Source: Kitasatospora griseola
GTDB taxonomy: Bacteria; Actinomycetota; Actinomycetes; Streptomycetales; Streptomycetaceae
Assembly: GCF_014648555.1 (NCBI RefSeq)
Contig: NZ_BMRI01000009.1
Location: 68,819 to 118,808 of the forward strand
DNA length: 49,990 nt
Reading direction: 5' to 3'
Part shown: one piece after another, positions 28,360-37,383 of the stretch
How positions within the stretch are numbered: position 1 is the stretch's first letter
Layout of the letters: each line of letters starts with the position of its first letter
Program-made: the position numbers and the translations under genes
Notes under the pieces: model-generated
Told to the model about the DNA's origin: nothing
The model's input: only the letters and a program-made list of their open reading frames with translations
Database searches by the model: none

Positions 28360-29849
28360 GAGGTCGCTCCCCTGCTCTCGTCCGGTGCGCCCGGCCCGGT
28401 GGCCGGGAGCCGCCCCGGTCCGGCCGGCTCCGGGATGGCGGCGGCCGGTTCGACGGCCGGTCGGCGGGCGGTGTCGCTGATCTTCATCAGGATGGCGATC
28501 AGGGCCCAGTTCGCCACCACGGACGAGCCGCCCTGGGCGAGGAACGGCATGGTCATGCCGGTCAGCGGGATCAGGCCGGTGACGCCGCCCGCGACCACGA
28601 ACACCTGCAGCGCGAACGCCGAGCTCAGGCCGACCGCGAGCAGCTTGCCGAACGGGTCGCGGGCCGCCAGCGAGGTGCGCAGGCCGCGCTGCACCACCAG
28701 GCCGTAGACCATGAACAGCGCCATCAGGCCGGTCAGGCCCAGCTCCTCGCCGAACGAGCCGAGGATGAAGTCGCTCTTCGCCGCGAACTGGATCAGCCAG
28801 CTGCGGCCCTGCCCGAGGCCGGTGCCGATGGTGCCGCCCGAGCCGAGCGACATCAGGGTCTGCCCGATCTGCTCCGAGGACTGCGAGGGCGGCTTCGGCC
28901 CGAACGCCGCCATCGGGTCGAGCCAGGCGTTGATGCGGGTCTTCACGTGCGGTTCGGCGGAGGCCACCACGGCCGCGCCGCCGAGCGACATGGTCAGACC
29001 GAAGACGATCCAGCTGGTCCGCTCGGTGGCGACGTAGAGCATCACCACGAACAGGCCGAAGAACAGGAAGGAGGTGCCCAGGTCGGTCTCGAACACCAGG
29101 ATCAGGATCGACAGCAGCCAGACCACCACGATCGGGCCCAGGTCGCGCCCGCGCGGCAGGTACAGGCCCATGAACTTGCGGCTGGCCAGTGCCAGGGCGT
29201 CCTTCTTGACCATCAGGAAGCCGGCGAAGAACACCGTCAGGATGATCTTTGCGAACTCGCCGGGCTGGATCGAGAACGAGCCGAAGCGGATCCAGATCTT
29301 CGCGCCGTAGTCCTCCGGCCGGGACGGGAAGAAGGCCGGCGCGGCCAGCAGCACCAGCGCCACCACCATGGAGATGTAGGTGTAGCGCTGCAGGATCCGG
29401 TGGTCCTTCAGCAGGATCACCACGCCGATGAACATCGCCACGCCGAGCCCGGACCACATCAGCTGGTTGCCGGCCGCCGGGAAGTTGAGGCGCAGCAGCT
29501 TGCCGGCCTTGTCGAGCCGCCAGATCATCACCACGCCGAGCCCGTTCAGCAGCGTCGCCAGCGGCAGCAGCAGCGGGTCGGCGTACGGCGCGAACCGCCG
29601 CACCGCCAGGTGCGCGGCCAGCGCCAGCACGGCCATGCCGAGCCCGAACTTCAGCATGCCGACGGGCAGGCTGCCGTCCATCGCCAGGCCGACGTTGGCG
29701 TACGCCAGCATCGGGATCGCGAGGGCGAAGGCCAGCATCAGGAGTTCGGTGTTGCGCCGGTTCGGGGCGTCGCCCGTCGCGGACCGGCCGACGGCGCGGC
29801 GCCGCCCGGTGGTGGGCGTGCTGCCGCGGCTCACGTCGAATGTGCTCAT
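28356..29849 (-). CDS. rodA: SEDS family peptidoglycan glycosyltransferase (RodA/FtsW/SpoVE)
   Basis: 497 residues with about ten predicted membrane helices. It polymerises lipid II into glycan strands with its partner PBP. SEDS features: LLPLATLLNGLGVVMIWRLD, GDLG-like FETDLGTSFLFFGLFVVMLY, GLGQGRSWLIQFAAKSDFILGSFGEELGLTG and TGMTMPFLAQGGSS. Start ATG 29849. It is in the operon fhaA-fhaB-pstP-rodA-pbpA; paired with PbpA rather than located in the dcw cluster, it is more likely an elongation/sporulation RodA than the division FtsW, though the families are close. Confidence 0.95.
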   Translation of the reverse strand: MSTFDVSRGSTPTTGRRRAVGRSATGDAPNRRNTELLMLAFALAIPMLAYANVGLAMDGSLPVGMLKFGLGMAVLALAAHLAVRRFAPYADPLLLPLATLLNGLGVVMIWRLDKAGKLLRLNFPAAGNQLMWSGLGVAMFIGVVILLKDHRILQRYTYISMVVALVLLAAPAFFPSRPEDYGAKIWIRFGSFSIQPGEFAKIILTVFFAGFLMVKKDALALASRKFMGLYLPRGRDLGPIVVVWLLSILILVFETDLGTSFLFFGLFVVMLYVATERTSWIVFGLTMSLGGAAVVASAEPHVKTRINAWLDPMAAFGPKPPSQSSEQIGQTLMSLGSGGTIGTGLGQGRSWLIQFAAKSDFILGSFGEELGLTGLMALFMVYGLVVQRGLRTSLAARDPFGKLLAVGLSSAFALQVFVVAGGVTGLIPLTGMTMPFLAQGGSSVVANWALIAILMKISDTARRPAVEPAAAIPEPAGPGRLPATGPGAPDESRGATS

Positions 29850-29879
29850 GCCTGTGAAAACCCCCGGGGTCGCCCGCGG

Positions 29880-31406
29880 CTACTGCCCGGAGCAGGACAC
29901 GGCGAGCTGCTGCTCCTGCTCGGTCAACGGCGGGGCGGTCGGCGTGGCGTCCCCGGTGGCCGGGGCGGCCTTGGAATCGGCGACCTTCTTGCAGACCTCG
30001 GCCTGCGTGCGCAGCGTCTCGACCTGCTTCCGGGCGTCCTCCAGGCTGCTGGCCTGGATGTTCTTGGCGACCTGGTCGCGCTGGAAGGCGGGCAGGTACT
30101 TCAGCTCCACGTCCCCGTACTGCTGGTAGACCGAGCTGAGCTTCAGGCCCGCCAGGTTCTGGTCGAGGCCGCGGTAGACCGCGAGGTGGCCGTTCTCGGC
30201 CCCGACGTAGTACTGGTTCTGGTTCCACTGCCAGGCGAAGAAGCCGCCGCCGCCGAGCACCGCCAGCACCAGCACCCCGATCAGGGTGAGCTTCAGGCCG
30301 CGCTTCTTCTTGCGGCGGCTCGGCGGGGCGTCGCCCTCGTACGGGTCGTCGGGGCCGCCGTACTCGTCGCCGTCGCCGGGCGGGAAGCCGGCCGGGTCGA
30401 CGTAGTTGCCGTGCTGGTCGTAGCCGCCCTGGTAGCCCTCGGCGGGGCCGAAGTCGCCGGCCGGGGCGCCGTAGCCGGGCTGCTGGTCGTAGCCGCCCTG
30501 GTAGCCCTCGGCCGGGCCGAAGGCGCCCTGCGGGGCCGGCGGGGTGCGGCCGAGGCCGGCCGCGCGGCCGGCGGGGGTGTCCAGCAGGTGCGGGTCGTGC
30601 TGCTGCGGGTGCGGCTGGGTGTCGGCGACCGCGCCGACCACCTCGGGGGCCTGCGCGGCCTGGCCGCTGAGCAGGTCGGTGGCGCCGACCTCGATCACGT
30701 CGGCCACGATGCAGGTGATGTTGTCCGGGCCGCCGCCGCGCAGCGCCAGCTGGATCAGTTCCTGGACGGTCTGCTGCGGCGCGTAGTAGCTGCCGAGCGT
30801 CTCCTCCAGGGTCTGGTGGCTGACCGGGCCGGACAGGCCGTCGGAGCAGATCAGGTAGCGGTCGCCGGCCCGGACCTCGCGGATCGACAGGTCGGGCTCG
30901 ACCTGGCCGCGGCCGTCCAGGGCGCGCATCAGCAGTGAGCGCTGCGGGTGGGTCTCGGCCTCCTCGGCGGTGATCCGGCCCTCGTCGACCAGCCGCTGCA
31001 CCCAGGTGTGGTCCTGGGTGATCTGGTCGAGCCGGCCGTCCCGCAGCAGGTAGGCGCGGGAGTCGCCGATGTGCACCTGGCCCATCCGCTGGCCGTCCCA
31101 CAGCAGCGCGGTGAGGGTACAGCCCATGCCTTCCAGCTGCGGGTCCTGCTCGACCATCTGCCGGAGCCGGTCGTTGGCGGTCTGCACCGCGTCGCTCAGC
31201 AGGGTCAGCAGGTCGGCGCCGGGCTGTTCCTCGTCCAGGCGGACGATCGACCCCAGCACCTCGGAGGAGGCGACCTCACCGGCCGCCGCCCCGCCCATGC
31301 CGTCGGCCACCGCGAGCAGCCGGGGTCCGGCATAGCCGGAGTCCTCGTTCCCCTCGCGGATCAGGCCCTTGTGCGAGCCGGCGGCGAAGCGCAGCACGAG
31401 ACTCAT
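29880..31406 (-). CDS. pstP: PP2C-type Ser/Thr phosphatase PstP
   Basis: 508 residues. The N-terminal PP2C domain (about 1-240) has GLIREGNEDSGY, AVADGMGGAAAGE, LICSDGLSGPV and GGGPDNITCIVADV, giving the metal-binding aspartates. A Gly/Tyr/Gln-rich linker holds a tandem duplication (FGPAEGYQGGYDQ twice). A basic stretch and membrane helix (LKLTLIGVLVLAVLGGGGFFAW) and an extracytoplasmic tail with several cysteines follow. It dephosphorylates PknB and its substrates. It lies between fhaB and rodA with gaps of 45 and 30 bp. Confidence 0.95.
   Translation of the reverse strand: MSLVLRFAAGSHKGLIREGNEDSGYAGPRLLAVADGMGGAAAGEVASSEVLGSIVRLDEEQPGADLLTLLSDAVQTANDRLRQMVEQDPQLEGMGCTLTALLWDGQRMGQVHIGDSRAYLLRDGRLDQITQDHTWVQRLVDEGRITAEEAETHPQRSLLMRALDGRGQVEPDLSIREVRAGDRYLICSDGLSGPVSHQTLEETLGSYYAPQQTVQELIQLALRGGGPDNITCIVADVIEVGATDLLSGQAAQAPEVVGAVADTQPHPQQHDPHLLDTPAGRAAGLGRTPPAPQGAFGPAEGYQGGYDQQPGYGAPAGDFGPAEGYQGGYDQHGNYVDPAGFPPGDGDEYGGPDDPYEGDAPPSRRKKKRGLKLTLIGVLVLAVLGGGGFFAWQWNQNQYYVGAENGHLAVYRGLDQNLAGLKLSSVYQQYGDVELKYLPAFQRDQVAKNIQASSLEDARKQVETLRTQAEVCKKVADSKAAPATGDATPTAPPLTEQEQQLAVSCSGQ
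30412..30521. repeat. 41-bp direct repeat in the PstP linker
   Basis: 30412-30452 and 30481-30521 are identical except for one base (GCGGGG versus GCCGGG) and are spaced 69 bp, an in-frame multiple of three. They encode the duplicated FGPAEGYQGGYDQ segment. Confidence 0.8.
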
Positions 31407-31451
31407 GCTGTCCGGGCCCTCCTTCGGGTGGAGCTGGTCCTCATGCGCTGA

Positions 31452-31979
31452 CTACTTCCGCAGTTCGATGACGGTCCTGCCGATTCGGATCGGCACGCCG
31501 ATCTGGAGCGGCGTCGGCGTGGTCAGCCGCTGTCGGTCCAGATAGGTGCCGTTGGTGGAGCCTAGATCCTCCACGGTCCACTGCCCAGCCTGATCGGGGT
31601 AGATCCTGGCGTGACGGGAGGACGCGTAGTCGTCGTCCAGGACGATCGTGGAGTCGTGCGCCCGGCCCAGCGTGACGGTCTGGCCGTGCAGCGCGACGGT
31701 GGTGCCGGCCAGCGAGCCCTGGGTGACCACCAGGTGCGTGGGCTGGCCCCGGCGCTGCCGGGCCTGTTGCTGCTGTTGCTGGGCGGCGGCGGGCTGCCCC
31801 TGCGGCTGCCGGCCCTGGCCGGCCGCGGCGGGGGCGGTGGGCGCGGCCCGGTGCCCGGAGCGCGCGGCGCCCTTGGTGGTGAAGAGGTCGCTGCGGATCA
31901 CCTGCACGGCGACGATGACGAACAGCCAGAGCACGGCGAGGAAGCCCAGCCGCATGACCGTCAGGGTCAGATCAGACAT
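31452..31979 (-). CDS. fhaB: FHA domain protein FhaB (FipA)-like
   Basis: 175 residues. An N-terminal membrane helix (RLGFLAVLWLFVIVAVQVI) is followed by a low-complexity linker with a run of glutamines. The C-terminal FHA domain (about 80-175) has VTLGRAHDSTIVLDDDYASSRHARI and DLGSTNGTYLD, giving the Arg, Ser-x-x-His and Asn that bind phosphothreonine. In mycobacteria FhaB/FipA links PknB-type phosphorylation to division and envelope synthesis. It begins 12 bp after fhaA. Confidence 0.93.
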   Translation of the reverse strand: MSDLTLTVMRLGFLAVLWLFVIVAVQVIRSDLFTTKGAARSGHRAAPTAPAAAGQGRQPQGQPAAAQQQQQQARQRRGQPTHLVVTQGSLAGTTVALHGQTVTLGRAHDSTIVLDDDYASSRHARIYPDQAGQWTVEDLGSTNGTYLDRQRLTTPTPLQIGVPIRIGRTVIELRK

Positions 31980-31991
31980 ACCGGCCCGCTT

Positions 31992-32858
31992 CTACCCTTC
32001 GACCTGTCGGTAGACGATGGTGGTCGACCCCAGGACGATCCGGGAGCCGTCGCGGAGCGTAGCGCGCTGGGTGTGCTGTCCGTCCACCACGATGCCGTTG
32101 GTGGAACCGAGGTCCATCACCATCGCGGGCGTGCCGGGGCGGATCTCCGCGTGCTTTCGGGACACCCCGGGGTCGTCGATCCGGATGTCGGCCTCGGTGG
32201 AGCGGCCCAGGACGACCGCGTTCTGGGTGATCTGGTGCCGGGCGCCGTTCACCTCGACCCAGCGCCGGGTGCCGGCGCCGCCGTGGCCCGCGCCGGGGAA
32301 CGGCCGGACGTTGTTGCCGGGGGCCGGCGGGGCGGGCGGCATCGCGGGCGGGGCGGAGGGCGGCGGCGGAGCGCCGTACGGGGCGCCGGCGCCCTGCTGC
32401 CAGGGCGCGCCGGGGGCGGGCGGGGTCGGCGGACGGCCGTAGCCGGGCTGGGCGGCCGGCGGCGCGGGCGGCCGCTGCGGCTCCTCGGCGGTCAGCGTCC
32501 GGCTGCGCACCCGGTACAGGCCGGTGTCCAGGTCGTCGGCCTTCTCCAGGGCGACCTGCAGCGGGCCCATGAAGGTGTACCGCTGCGCCTCGGCGTACTC
32601 GCGGACCATGCCGGCGAGCTCGTTGCCGAGCTGCCCGGCGTAGGGGCTGAGCCGCTCGTGGTCGTGCGGGCTGAGTTCGACGATGAAGTCGTTCGGGACG
32701 ACCGTGCGGTCCCGGTTCCAGATGCTGGCGTTGTTGTCGCACTCGCGCTGCAGGGCACCGGCGATCTCCACCGGTTGGACCTCGGACTTGAACACCTTGG
32801 CGAAGGTGCCGTTCACGAGACCTTCGAGTCGCTGCTCGAACTTCTTCAGGACTCCCAC
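31992..32858 (-). CDS. fhaA: DUF3662-FHA protein FhaA-like
   Basis: 288 residues. The N-terminal DUF3662 domain (GVLKKFEQRLEGLVNGTFAKVF; EVQPVEIAGALQREC; VPNDFIVELSPHDHERLSPY) is followed by a Pro/Gly-rich linker and a C-terminal FHA domain (VVLGRSTEADIRIDDPGVSRKHAEI, DLGSTNGIVVDG). FhaA binds phosphorylated partners and regulates late peptidoglycan synthesis in mycobacteria. The start is GTG 32858, after GAGAGGGGG; the longer open frame reaching 33209 lacks family similarity upstream. First gene of the fhaA-fhaB-pstP-rodA-pbpA operon. Confidence 0.94.
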   Translation of the reverse strand: MGVLKKFEQRLEGLVNGTFAKVFKSEVQPVEIAGALQRECDNNASIWNRDRTVVPNDFIVELSPHDHERLSPYAGQLGNELAGMVREYAEAQRYTFMGPLQVALEKADDLDTGLYRVRSRTLTAEEPQRPPAPPAAQPGYGRPPTPPAPGAPWQQGAGAPYGAPPPPSAPPAMPPAPPAPGNNVRPFPGAGHGGAGTRRWVEVNGARHQITQNAVVLGRSTEADIRIDDPGVSRKHAEIRPGTPAMVMDLGSTNGIVVDGQHTQRATLRDGSRIVLGSTTIVYRQVEG

Positions 32859-33209
32859 GGGGCACCCCCTCTCAGGGCGTCGGTCGGACCGGCCGGTAGG
32901 CCGGAAAGCGGTACTTCCGTACTGATCGTATCCACGCCCGGCCCTTCCGTACGGTTCCCCGGCCAGGTCGCGCCCGGAGGGTACCCACTGGGCGGTCCGC
33001 TCACCCGTTCGCACCCGCCTCCGGTTGCGGTCCGGTCCGGGCCGTGCCGAGGGCCTGCGGGAATGGATTCGCAGGTGGGGCTCGGGGCGTGCTAATGTTT
33101 TCCATGTCGGAAGGGGCGCCCGCAAGGGAGCCGAACGGAAGACCCGGAGAGATGCGCTAAGCTTCTCGAAGAGTCGAAAGAGCGACAAGCTCCGGAAGAC
33201 AACACCCAT
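32859..33209. other. Intergenic region between fhaA and tRNA-Leu
   Basis: 351 bp without a supported gene. It must hold the fhaA promoter (minus) and the tRNA-Leu promoter (plus). TAATGT at 33093-33098 is a possible tRNA-Leu -10 and TACGAT (minus, 32925-32930) a possible fhaA -10, but neither has a recognisable -35. Confidence 0.5.
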
Positions 33210-33293
33210 GCGCGGGTGGCGGAATAGGCAGACGCGCTGGATTCAGGTTCCAGTGCCCGAAAGGGCGTGGGGGTTCAACTCCCCCCTCGCGCA
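33210..33293 (+). tRNA. tRNA-Leu (CAG anticodon)
   Basis: 84-nt class II tRNA. The acceptor GCGCGGG pairs with CTCGCGC, the anticodon stem-loop is CTGGA-TTCAGGT-TCCAG, the variable arm is long (TGCCCGAAAGGGCG), and the T-arm is GGGGG-TTCAACT-CCCCC. Discriminator A33293; CCA is not encoded. Confidence 0.96.
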
Positions 33294-33298
33294 CAGCG

Positions 33299-33334
33299 AA
33301 ACCCCGCAGATCTCAGGATCTGCGGGGTTTTTTT
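33299..33334 (+). terminator. Intrinsic terminator after tRNA-Leu
   Basis: Perfect 14-bp arms AAACCCCGCAGATC (33299-33312) and GATCTGCGGGGTTT (33317-33330), loop TCAG, and a run of seven T (33328-33334). This is the only textbook poly-T terminator in the window. Confidence 0.95.
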
Positions 33335-33396
33335 GTTGTCCTGCAACTGTTCTCCGGCCCGCGGCTCCGCGGAAGGCTCCGCGGACTCCGGCGGTC

Positions 33397-34545
33397 TCAG
33401 GCGGGCAGGACGGCGTGCAGCGAGAAGCCGCCGTCGGGGGTGGGGCCCGCGGTGAAGCTGCCGCCGAGCAGGGCGGCGCGTTCGCGCAGGCCGACCAGGC
33501 CGTGGCCGCCGCCGGGCAGCGGGGCGGCGGCGGTGCGGTCGGTCGGCGGGCCGTTGCGGACCTCGACGTGGAGCTTTCCGCCGCGGGCCGCGACCCGGAC
33601 GGTGACCCGGGCGCCGGGGGCGTGCTTGCGGATGTTGGTGAGGCCTTCCTGGACGGTCCGGTAGGCGGCCCGTTCGACCGCCTCGGGCCAGTCGCGGCGG
33701 CCGGTGTCGATCCGGTGGGTGACCGGCAGGCCGCTGTCGTCGATCAGCCGGGGCAGGTCGGCGAGGGTGGGCTGCGGGGCCAGCGGGGTGCGGTTGCCGA
33801 TGCCGGCGGCGCGCAGCACGCCGACCATCTGGCGCAGTTCGTCCAGGGTGCGGACGGAGAGTTCGCGGATGGTGCGGGCGCCGTCCCGGGAGGCCGGGTC
33901 GGTGCTGGCGACCTGGATCGCCCCGGCCTGGATGGAGATCAGGCTGACCTGGTGGGAGACCACGTCGTGCATTTCGCGGGCCAGCCGGGCGCGTTCGGCG
34001 GTCAGCACCCGCTCGGCGATCAGCCGGCTCTCGCGCTGGCGTCCCTCGGTGAGTTCGGTGACGCGTTCGCCGAGCTCGCGGCGGGTGCGGGTGAGCATGC
34101 CGAGCGCGGCCGGTCCGGCGCCGAGCATCGCCGACTGGATGGCGTACAGCGCGTTGTCCCGGCTGAGGGCGAACAGGTCGGGGGCGAACGGCCAGTGGAA
34201 GAACTCGATCAGGGCGAAGGAAACGGCGCAGGCGACCGGGATCCGCGGTTTCGGGTAGGCGGCGGAGACCGCGTAGACGCCGGTGAGCGGGGCCAGCCAG
34301 ATCTCGTTGAAGAACGCCCCGGGCAGGGTGAGCAGGGCGACCGTCAGCGGGTAGCGGCGGCGGCCGAGCAGGGCGACGACGGACAGCGCGGACAGGGCGA
34401 TCTGCCAGGGCTCGGAGCCCTTGGCGACCAGCGCGGAGTCCAGTGCGGCGGCCACCACCGGGACCAGCAGGGTGGTGCGGGGGGAGCGCAGCCAGGCCCA
34501 GCGGTGCGGGGCGGAGGCTTCGGCGGCGGGTTCGGCGGAGGTCAC
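33397..34545 (-). CDS. Two-component sensor histidine kinase (NarL/HisKA_3 type)
   Basis: 382 residues. Four to five N-terminal membrane segments (TTLLVPVVAAALDSALVA, LTVALLTLPGAFF and others) precede a HisKA_3 helix with phosphoacceptor H193 in REMHDVVSHQVSLI and an ATPase domain (GLTNIRKHAPGARVTVRV, GGGHGLVGLRERAALLGG). It autophosphorylates and passes phosphate to the adjacent LuxR-type regulator; the signal is unknown, and there is no large external sensor domain. GTG start at 34545 overlaps the regulator stop by four bases. Convergent with tRNA-Leu. Confidence 0.94.
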   Translation of the reverse strand: MTSAEPAAEASAPHRWAWLRSPRTTLLVPVVAAALDSALVAKGSEPWQIALSALSVVALLGRRRYPLTVALLTLPGAFFNEIWLAPLTGVYAVSAAYPKPRIPVACAVSFALIEFFHWPFAPDLFALSRDNALYAIQSAMLGAGPAALGMLTRTRRELGERVTELTEGRQRESRLIAERVLTAERARLAREMHDVVSHQVSLISIQAGAIQVASTDPASRDGARTIRELSVRTLDELRQMVGVLRAAGIGNRTPLAPQPTLADLPRLIDDSGLPVTHRIDTGRRDWPEAVERAAYRTVQEGLTNIRKHAPGARVTVRVAARGGKLHVEVRNGPPTDRTAAAPLPGGGHGLVGLRERAALLGGSFTAGPTPDGGFSLHAVLPA

Positions 34546-35210
34546 TCCCCGTCCCGGCGTTCCCGGACCAGCCCGGCGCGGTGCGCGACGACGGCGGCCT
34601 GGACCCGGTTGGCGGCGCCGAGTTTCGCCAGGATGGCGCTGATGTGGTCCTTGACGGTGCCGGTGCCGAGGAACAGCCGGTCGGCTATCTCGGCGTTGGA
34701 GAGGCCTTCGCCGAGCAGGGCCAGCACGTCGAGTTCGCGGCCGGTGAGCCGGTGGGTGAGGGCGGTGGCGGTCAGGTCGGGGCCGCCGCCGTCGACGTAG
34801 CCGCTGATCACCGTGCGGGCGACGGTCGGGGAGAGCACGCTGCCGCCGGCCGCGAGCACCCGGACGGCGTGCACCAGCTGCTCGGGGGCGGTGTCCTTGA
34901 GCAGGAACCCGGCGGCGCCGGCCCGCAGCGCGGTGCCGATGTACTCGTCGGTGTCGAAGGTGGTGAGCATGGCGACGACCGGCGGGTCGGGCAGGGCGCG
35001 CAGGCGGCGCAGCACGCTGATGCCGTCCAGGTCGGGCATCCGGACGTCGAGCAGCACCACGTCCGGGGCCAGCGCCCGGGCCTGCTGCTCGGCCTGGCCG
35101 CCGGAGCAGCCGCCGACCACTTCGAGGTCGGGTGCGGAGCCGACGATCAGGCCGAGCCCGGAGCGGACCAGCACCTCGTCGTCCACGATCAGGACCCGGG
35201 TCGGCGGCAT
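34542..35210 (-). CDS. LuxR/NarL-family response regulator
   Basis: 222 residues. The receiver domain has the acidic pair in VLIVDDE and phosphoacceptor D55 (VVLLDVRMPDLDG). The C-terminal LuxR HTH is LTGRELDVLALLGEGLSNAEIADRLFLGTGTVKDHISAIL. It pairs with the downstream kinase through a four-base overlap. It is divergent from the DUF2156 gene with 162 bp between, so that gene is a plausible target; this is inference. Confidence 0.95.
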   Translation of the reverse strand: MPPTRVLIVDDEVLVRSGLGLIVGSAPDLEVVGGCSGGQAEQQARALAPDVVLLDVRMPDLDGISVLRRLRALPDPPVVAMLTTFDTDEYIGTALRAGAAGFLLKDTAPEQLVHAVRVLAAGGSVLSPTVARTVISGYVDGGGPDLTATALTHRLTGRELDVLALLGEGLSNAEIADRLFLGTGTVKDHISAILAKLGAANRVQAAVVAHRAGLVRERRDGE

Positions 35211-35372
35211 GTCTCTCCCTGGTGGGGGTTCGGGCTGTCACCCCCGCCGATCGGCGGGGGTGGGAATCCGCTACCGGATTCACGCAATTCTCATCTTCGC
35301 TGGGCAACCATGGAAATCGGGGTGAAGTGCGCAGACCGCGCGCGGATGCGCCCCAATGTTCGATCGTCTGGA

Positions 35373-37163
35373 ATGGTTGCTGTGTCCACAGTGAAGACGG
35401 CTGCCTCGGCCGTGTCGCCCTCCCGGGGCGAGGGTTCGGGTCCGCAGGCGCTCTGGCGTCGCCGGGCCGCCACGTCGACGGTCTGGTACCTGCGGCTGGT
35501 GGCACTGCTGAACCTGGTGGCGGTGCTCTCGGTGCCGTTCAAGGACACGGTGCAGCGGCACAACGAGGGCCAGTTCTTCACCCCGTACCTGGTGACCGCC
35601 GGGTTGACCTCGGTGGCGCTGGCGCTGTTCCTGGCGGTGGCGATGCGCCGCCGCAAGCGGGCGGCGTGGATCTTCAACACGGGGCTGGCCGGCCTGACCT
35701 TCGTCGGCTACCTGGCGCTGATGGCCTGGGGCCAGCACTTCGCGTCCCACCCGTGGAACTACTTCTCGGTGGTGCTGACCGGCCTGTTCCTGGTGGCGCT
35801 GCTGTTCTCGCGCCGCGAGTTCACCTCCAAGGGCGACCGGTCGAACCCGAAGACCGCGATCGCGGCCGGGGCCGGCGGCCTGCTGCTGGGCGGCCTGATC
35901 GGCTCGGTGCTGGTGCAGCTGACCAACACCATCAGCGGCGCGGGCTTCGGCACCCGGTTCAGCTATTCGGTGCACCGGATGATCACGCTGACCCCGTCGG
36001 CGAAGGTGGCCGACGTGGTCTCCGTGCCGACCTGGGTGAACGCGGCGATCAACGCGATGAGCGCGGTGCTGTTCCTGGCCGTGCTGTACGTGGCGTTCCG
36101 CTCGCCGCGCGGCGAGGAGCTGCAGAGCGACGAGGACGAGCGGAAGCTGCGCGAGCTGCTGGACCGGCAGGGCGAGCGCGACTCGCTCGGCTACTTCGCG
36201 CTGCGCCGGGACAAGGCGGTGGTCTTCTCGCCGAGCGGGAAGGCCGCGGTCGCCTACCGGGTGGTCGGCGGCGTCACGCTGGCGTCCGGCGACCCGATCG
36301 GCGACCCGGAGGCCTGGCCGGGGGCGATCGACGCCTGGCTGGCCGAGGCCCGCGAGCACGCCTGGGTGCCGGCCGTGATGGGCGCCTCCGAGGAGGCCGG
36401 GGTGATCTACGCCCGGCACGGGCTGGACGCGCTGGAGCTGGGCGACGAGGCGATCGTCGAGCTGGACGAGTTCTCGCTGGACGGCCGTGCGATGCGGGTG
36501 GTCCGGCAGGCCTACAACCGGGTCAAGCGGGCCGGCTACACGGTGCGGATCCGCCGCCACGAGGCCATCCCCGAGTCGGAGATGGCCGAGCTGGTGGCGA
36601 AGGCCGACCACTGGCGGGACGGCGCGACCGAGCGCGGCTTCTCGATGGCGCTGGGCCGGCTCGGCGACCCGGGCGACGGGCGCTGCGTGATGCTGGAGTG
36701 CTTCGACGGGGACGGCGAGCTGCGGGCGCTGCTGAGCTTCGTGCCGTGGGGCGCGAACGGTCTGTCGCTGGACCTGATGCGGCGCGACCGGGACAGCGAG
36801 AACGGCCTGATGGAGTTCATGGTGATCGAACTCCTGCAGCGCGCGAAGGAGGTCGAACTGGAACGGGTGTCGTTGAACTTCGCAATGTTCCGCTCGGTTT
36901 TCGAGCGCGGTTCGAAGCTCGGCGCCGGCCCGGTGCTGCGGCTGTGGCGTTCGGTGCTGGGATTCTTCTCCCGCTGGTGGCAGATCGAGTCGCTCTACCG
37001 GGCGAATGCGAAATACCGGCCGATCTGGGAGCCGCGCTATCTGCTCTTCGAGAAGAGCAGCGAGATTCCGCGGATCGGTATCGCCTCGGCCCGCGCGGAG
37101 GGCTTCATCACGGTGCCGAGCCTGCCGGCGCTGTTCCGCCGAAGGCACACCCGCGAGGGCTGA
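35373..37163 (+). CDS. DUF2156 / phosphatidylglycerol lysyltransferase-like membrane protein
   Basis: 596 residues from ATG 35373. The start is uncertain: ATG 35310 and 35346 or GTG 35382/35391 are in frame, none has a good ribosome binding site, and GC-rich third positions only become steady after about 35391. The N-terminal half has about five or six membrane helices. The C-terminal domain (from about residue 270) resembles the LPG synthase catalytic domain of MprF/LysX: LGYFALRRDKAVVFSPSGKAAVAYRVVGGVTLASGDPIGD, VKRAGYTVRIRR, LLSFVPWGANGLSLDLMRRD, VSLNFAMFRSVFERG and YRPIWEPRYLLFE. The family adds amino acids, usually lysine, to phosphatidylglycerol. Substrate is not deducible. Confidence 0.85.
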   Translation: MVAVSTVKTAASAVSPSRGEGSGPQALWRRRAATSTVWYLRLVALLNLVAVLSVPFKDTVQRHNEGQFFTPYLVTAGLTSVALALFLAVAMRRRKRAAWIFNTGLAGLTFVGYLALMAWGQHFASHPWNYFSVVLTGLFLVALLFSRREFTSKGDRSNPKTAIAAGAGGLLLGGLIGSVLVQLTNTISGAGFGTRFSYSVHRMITLTPSAKVADVVSVPTWVNAAINAMSAVLFLAVLYVAFRSPRGEELQSDEDERKLRELLDRQGERDSLGYFALRRDKAVVFSPSGKAAVAYRVVGGVTLASGDPIGDPEAWPGAIDAWLAEAREHAWVPAVMGASEEAGVIYARHGLDALELGDEAIVELDEFSLDGRAMRVVRQAYNRVKRAGYTVRIRRHEAIPESEMAELVAKADHWRDGATERGFSMALGRLGDPGDGRCVMLECFDGDGELRALLSFVPWGANGLSLDLMRRDRDSENGLMEFMVIELLQRAKEVELERVSLNFAMFRSVFERGSKLGAGPVLRLWRSVLGFFSRWWQIESLYRANAKYRPIWEPRYLLFEKSSEIPRIGIASARAEGFITVPSLPALFRRRHTREG

Positions 37164-37383
37164 GCCACGGGCTTCCCGGCCCGCTGGGCCCGGGACGGTG
37201 GTCCCTCCGCCGGGGGGCGGAGCGGGCCGGAAGATCAGACCGCGGTATGACACGACCGGGCTGTGAAGTTGATGCCCCTGATTAATCCGATGCGTAGGGT
37301 CGAAGAAGAGGCGTAGAAGAAGACGCGCACAGCGGTACGGACGTCGGGATGGCCGCACGTCCTCGGGACGGGAGAACCGGTTC

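Noticed and set aside
35381..35390. TGTGTCCACA near the DUF2156 start as a DnaA box
   Set aside because: Only a partial match (GTGTCCACA), isolated, and may lie within coding sequence.
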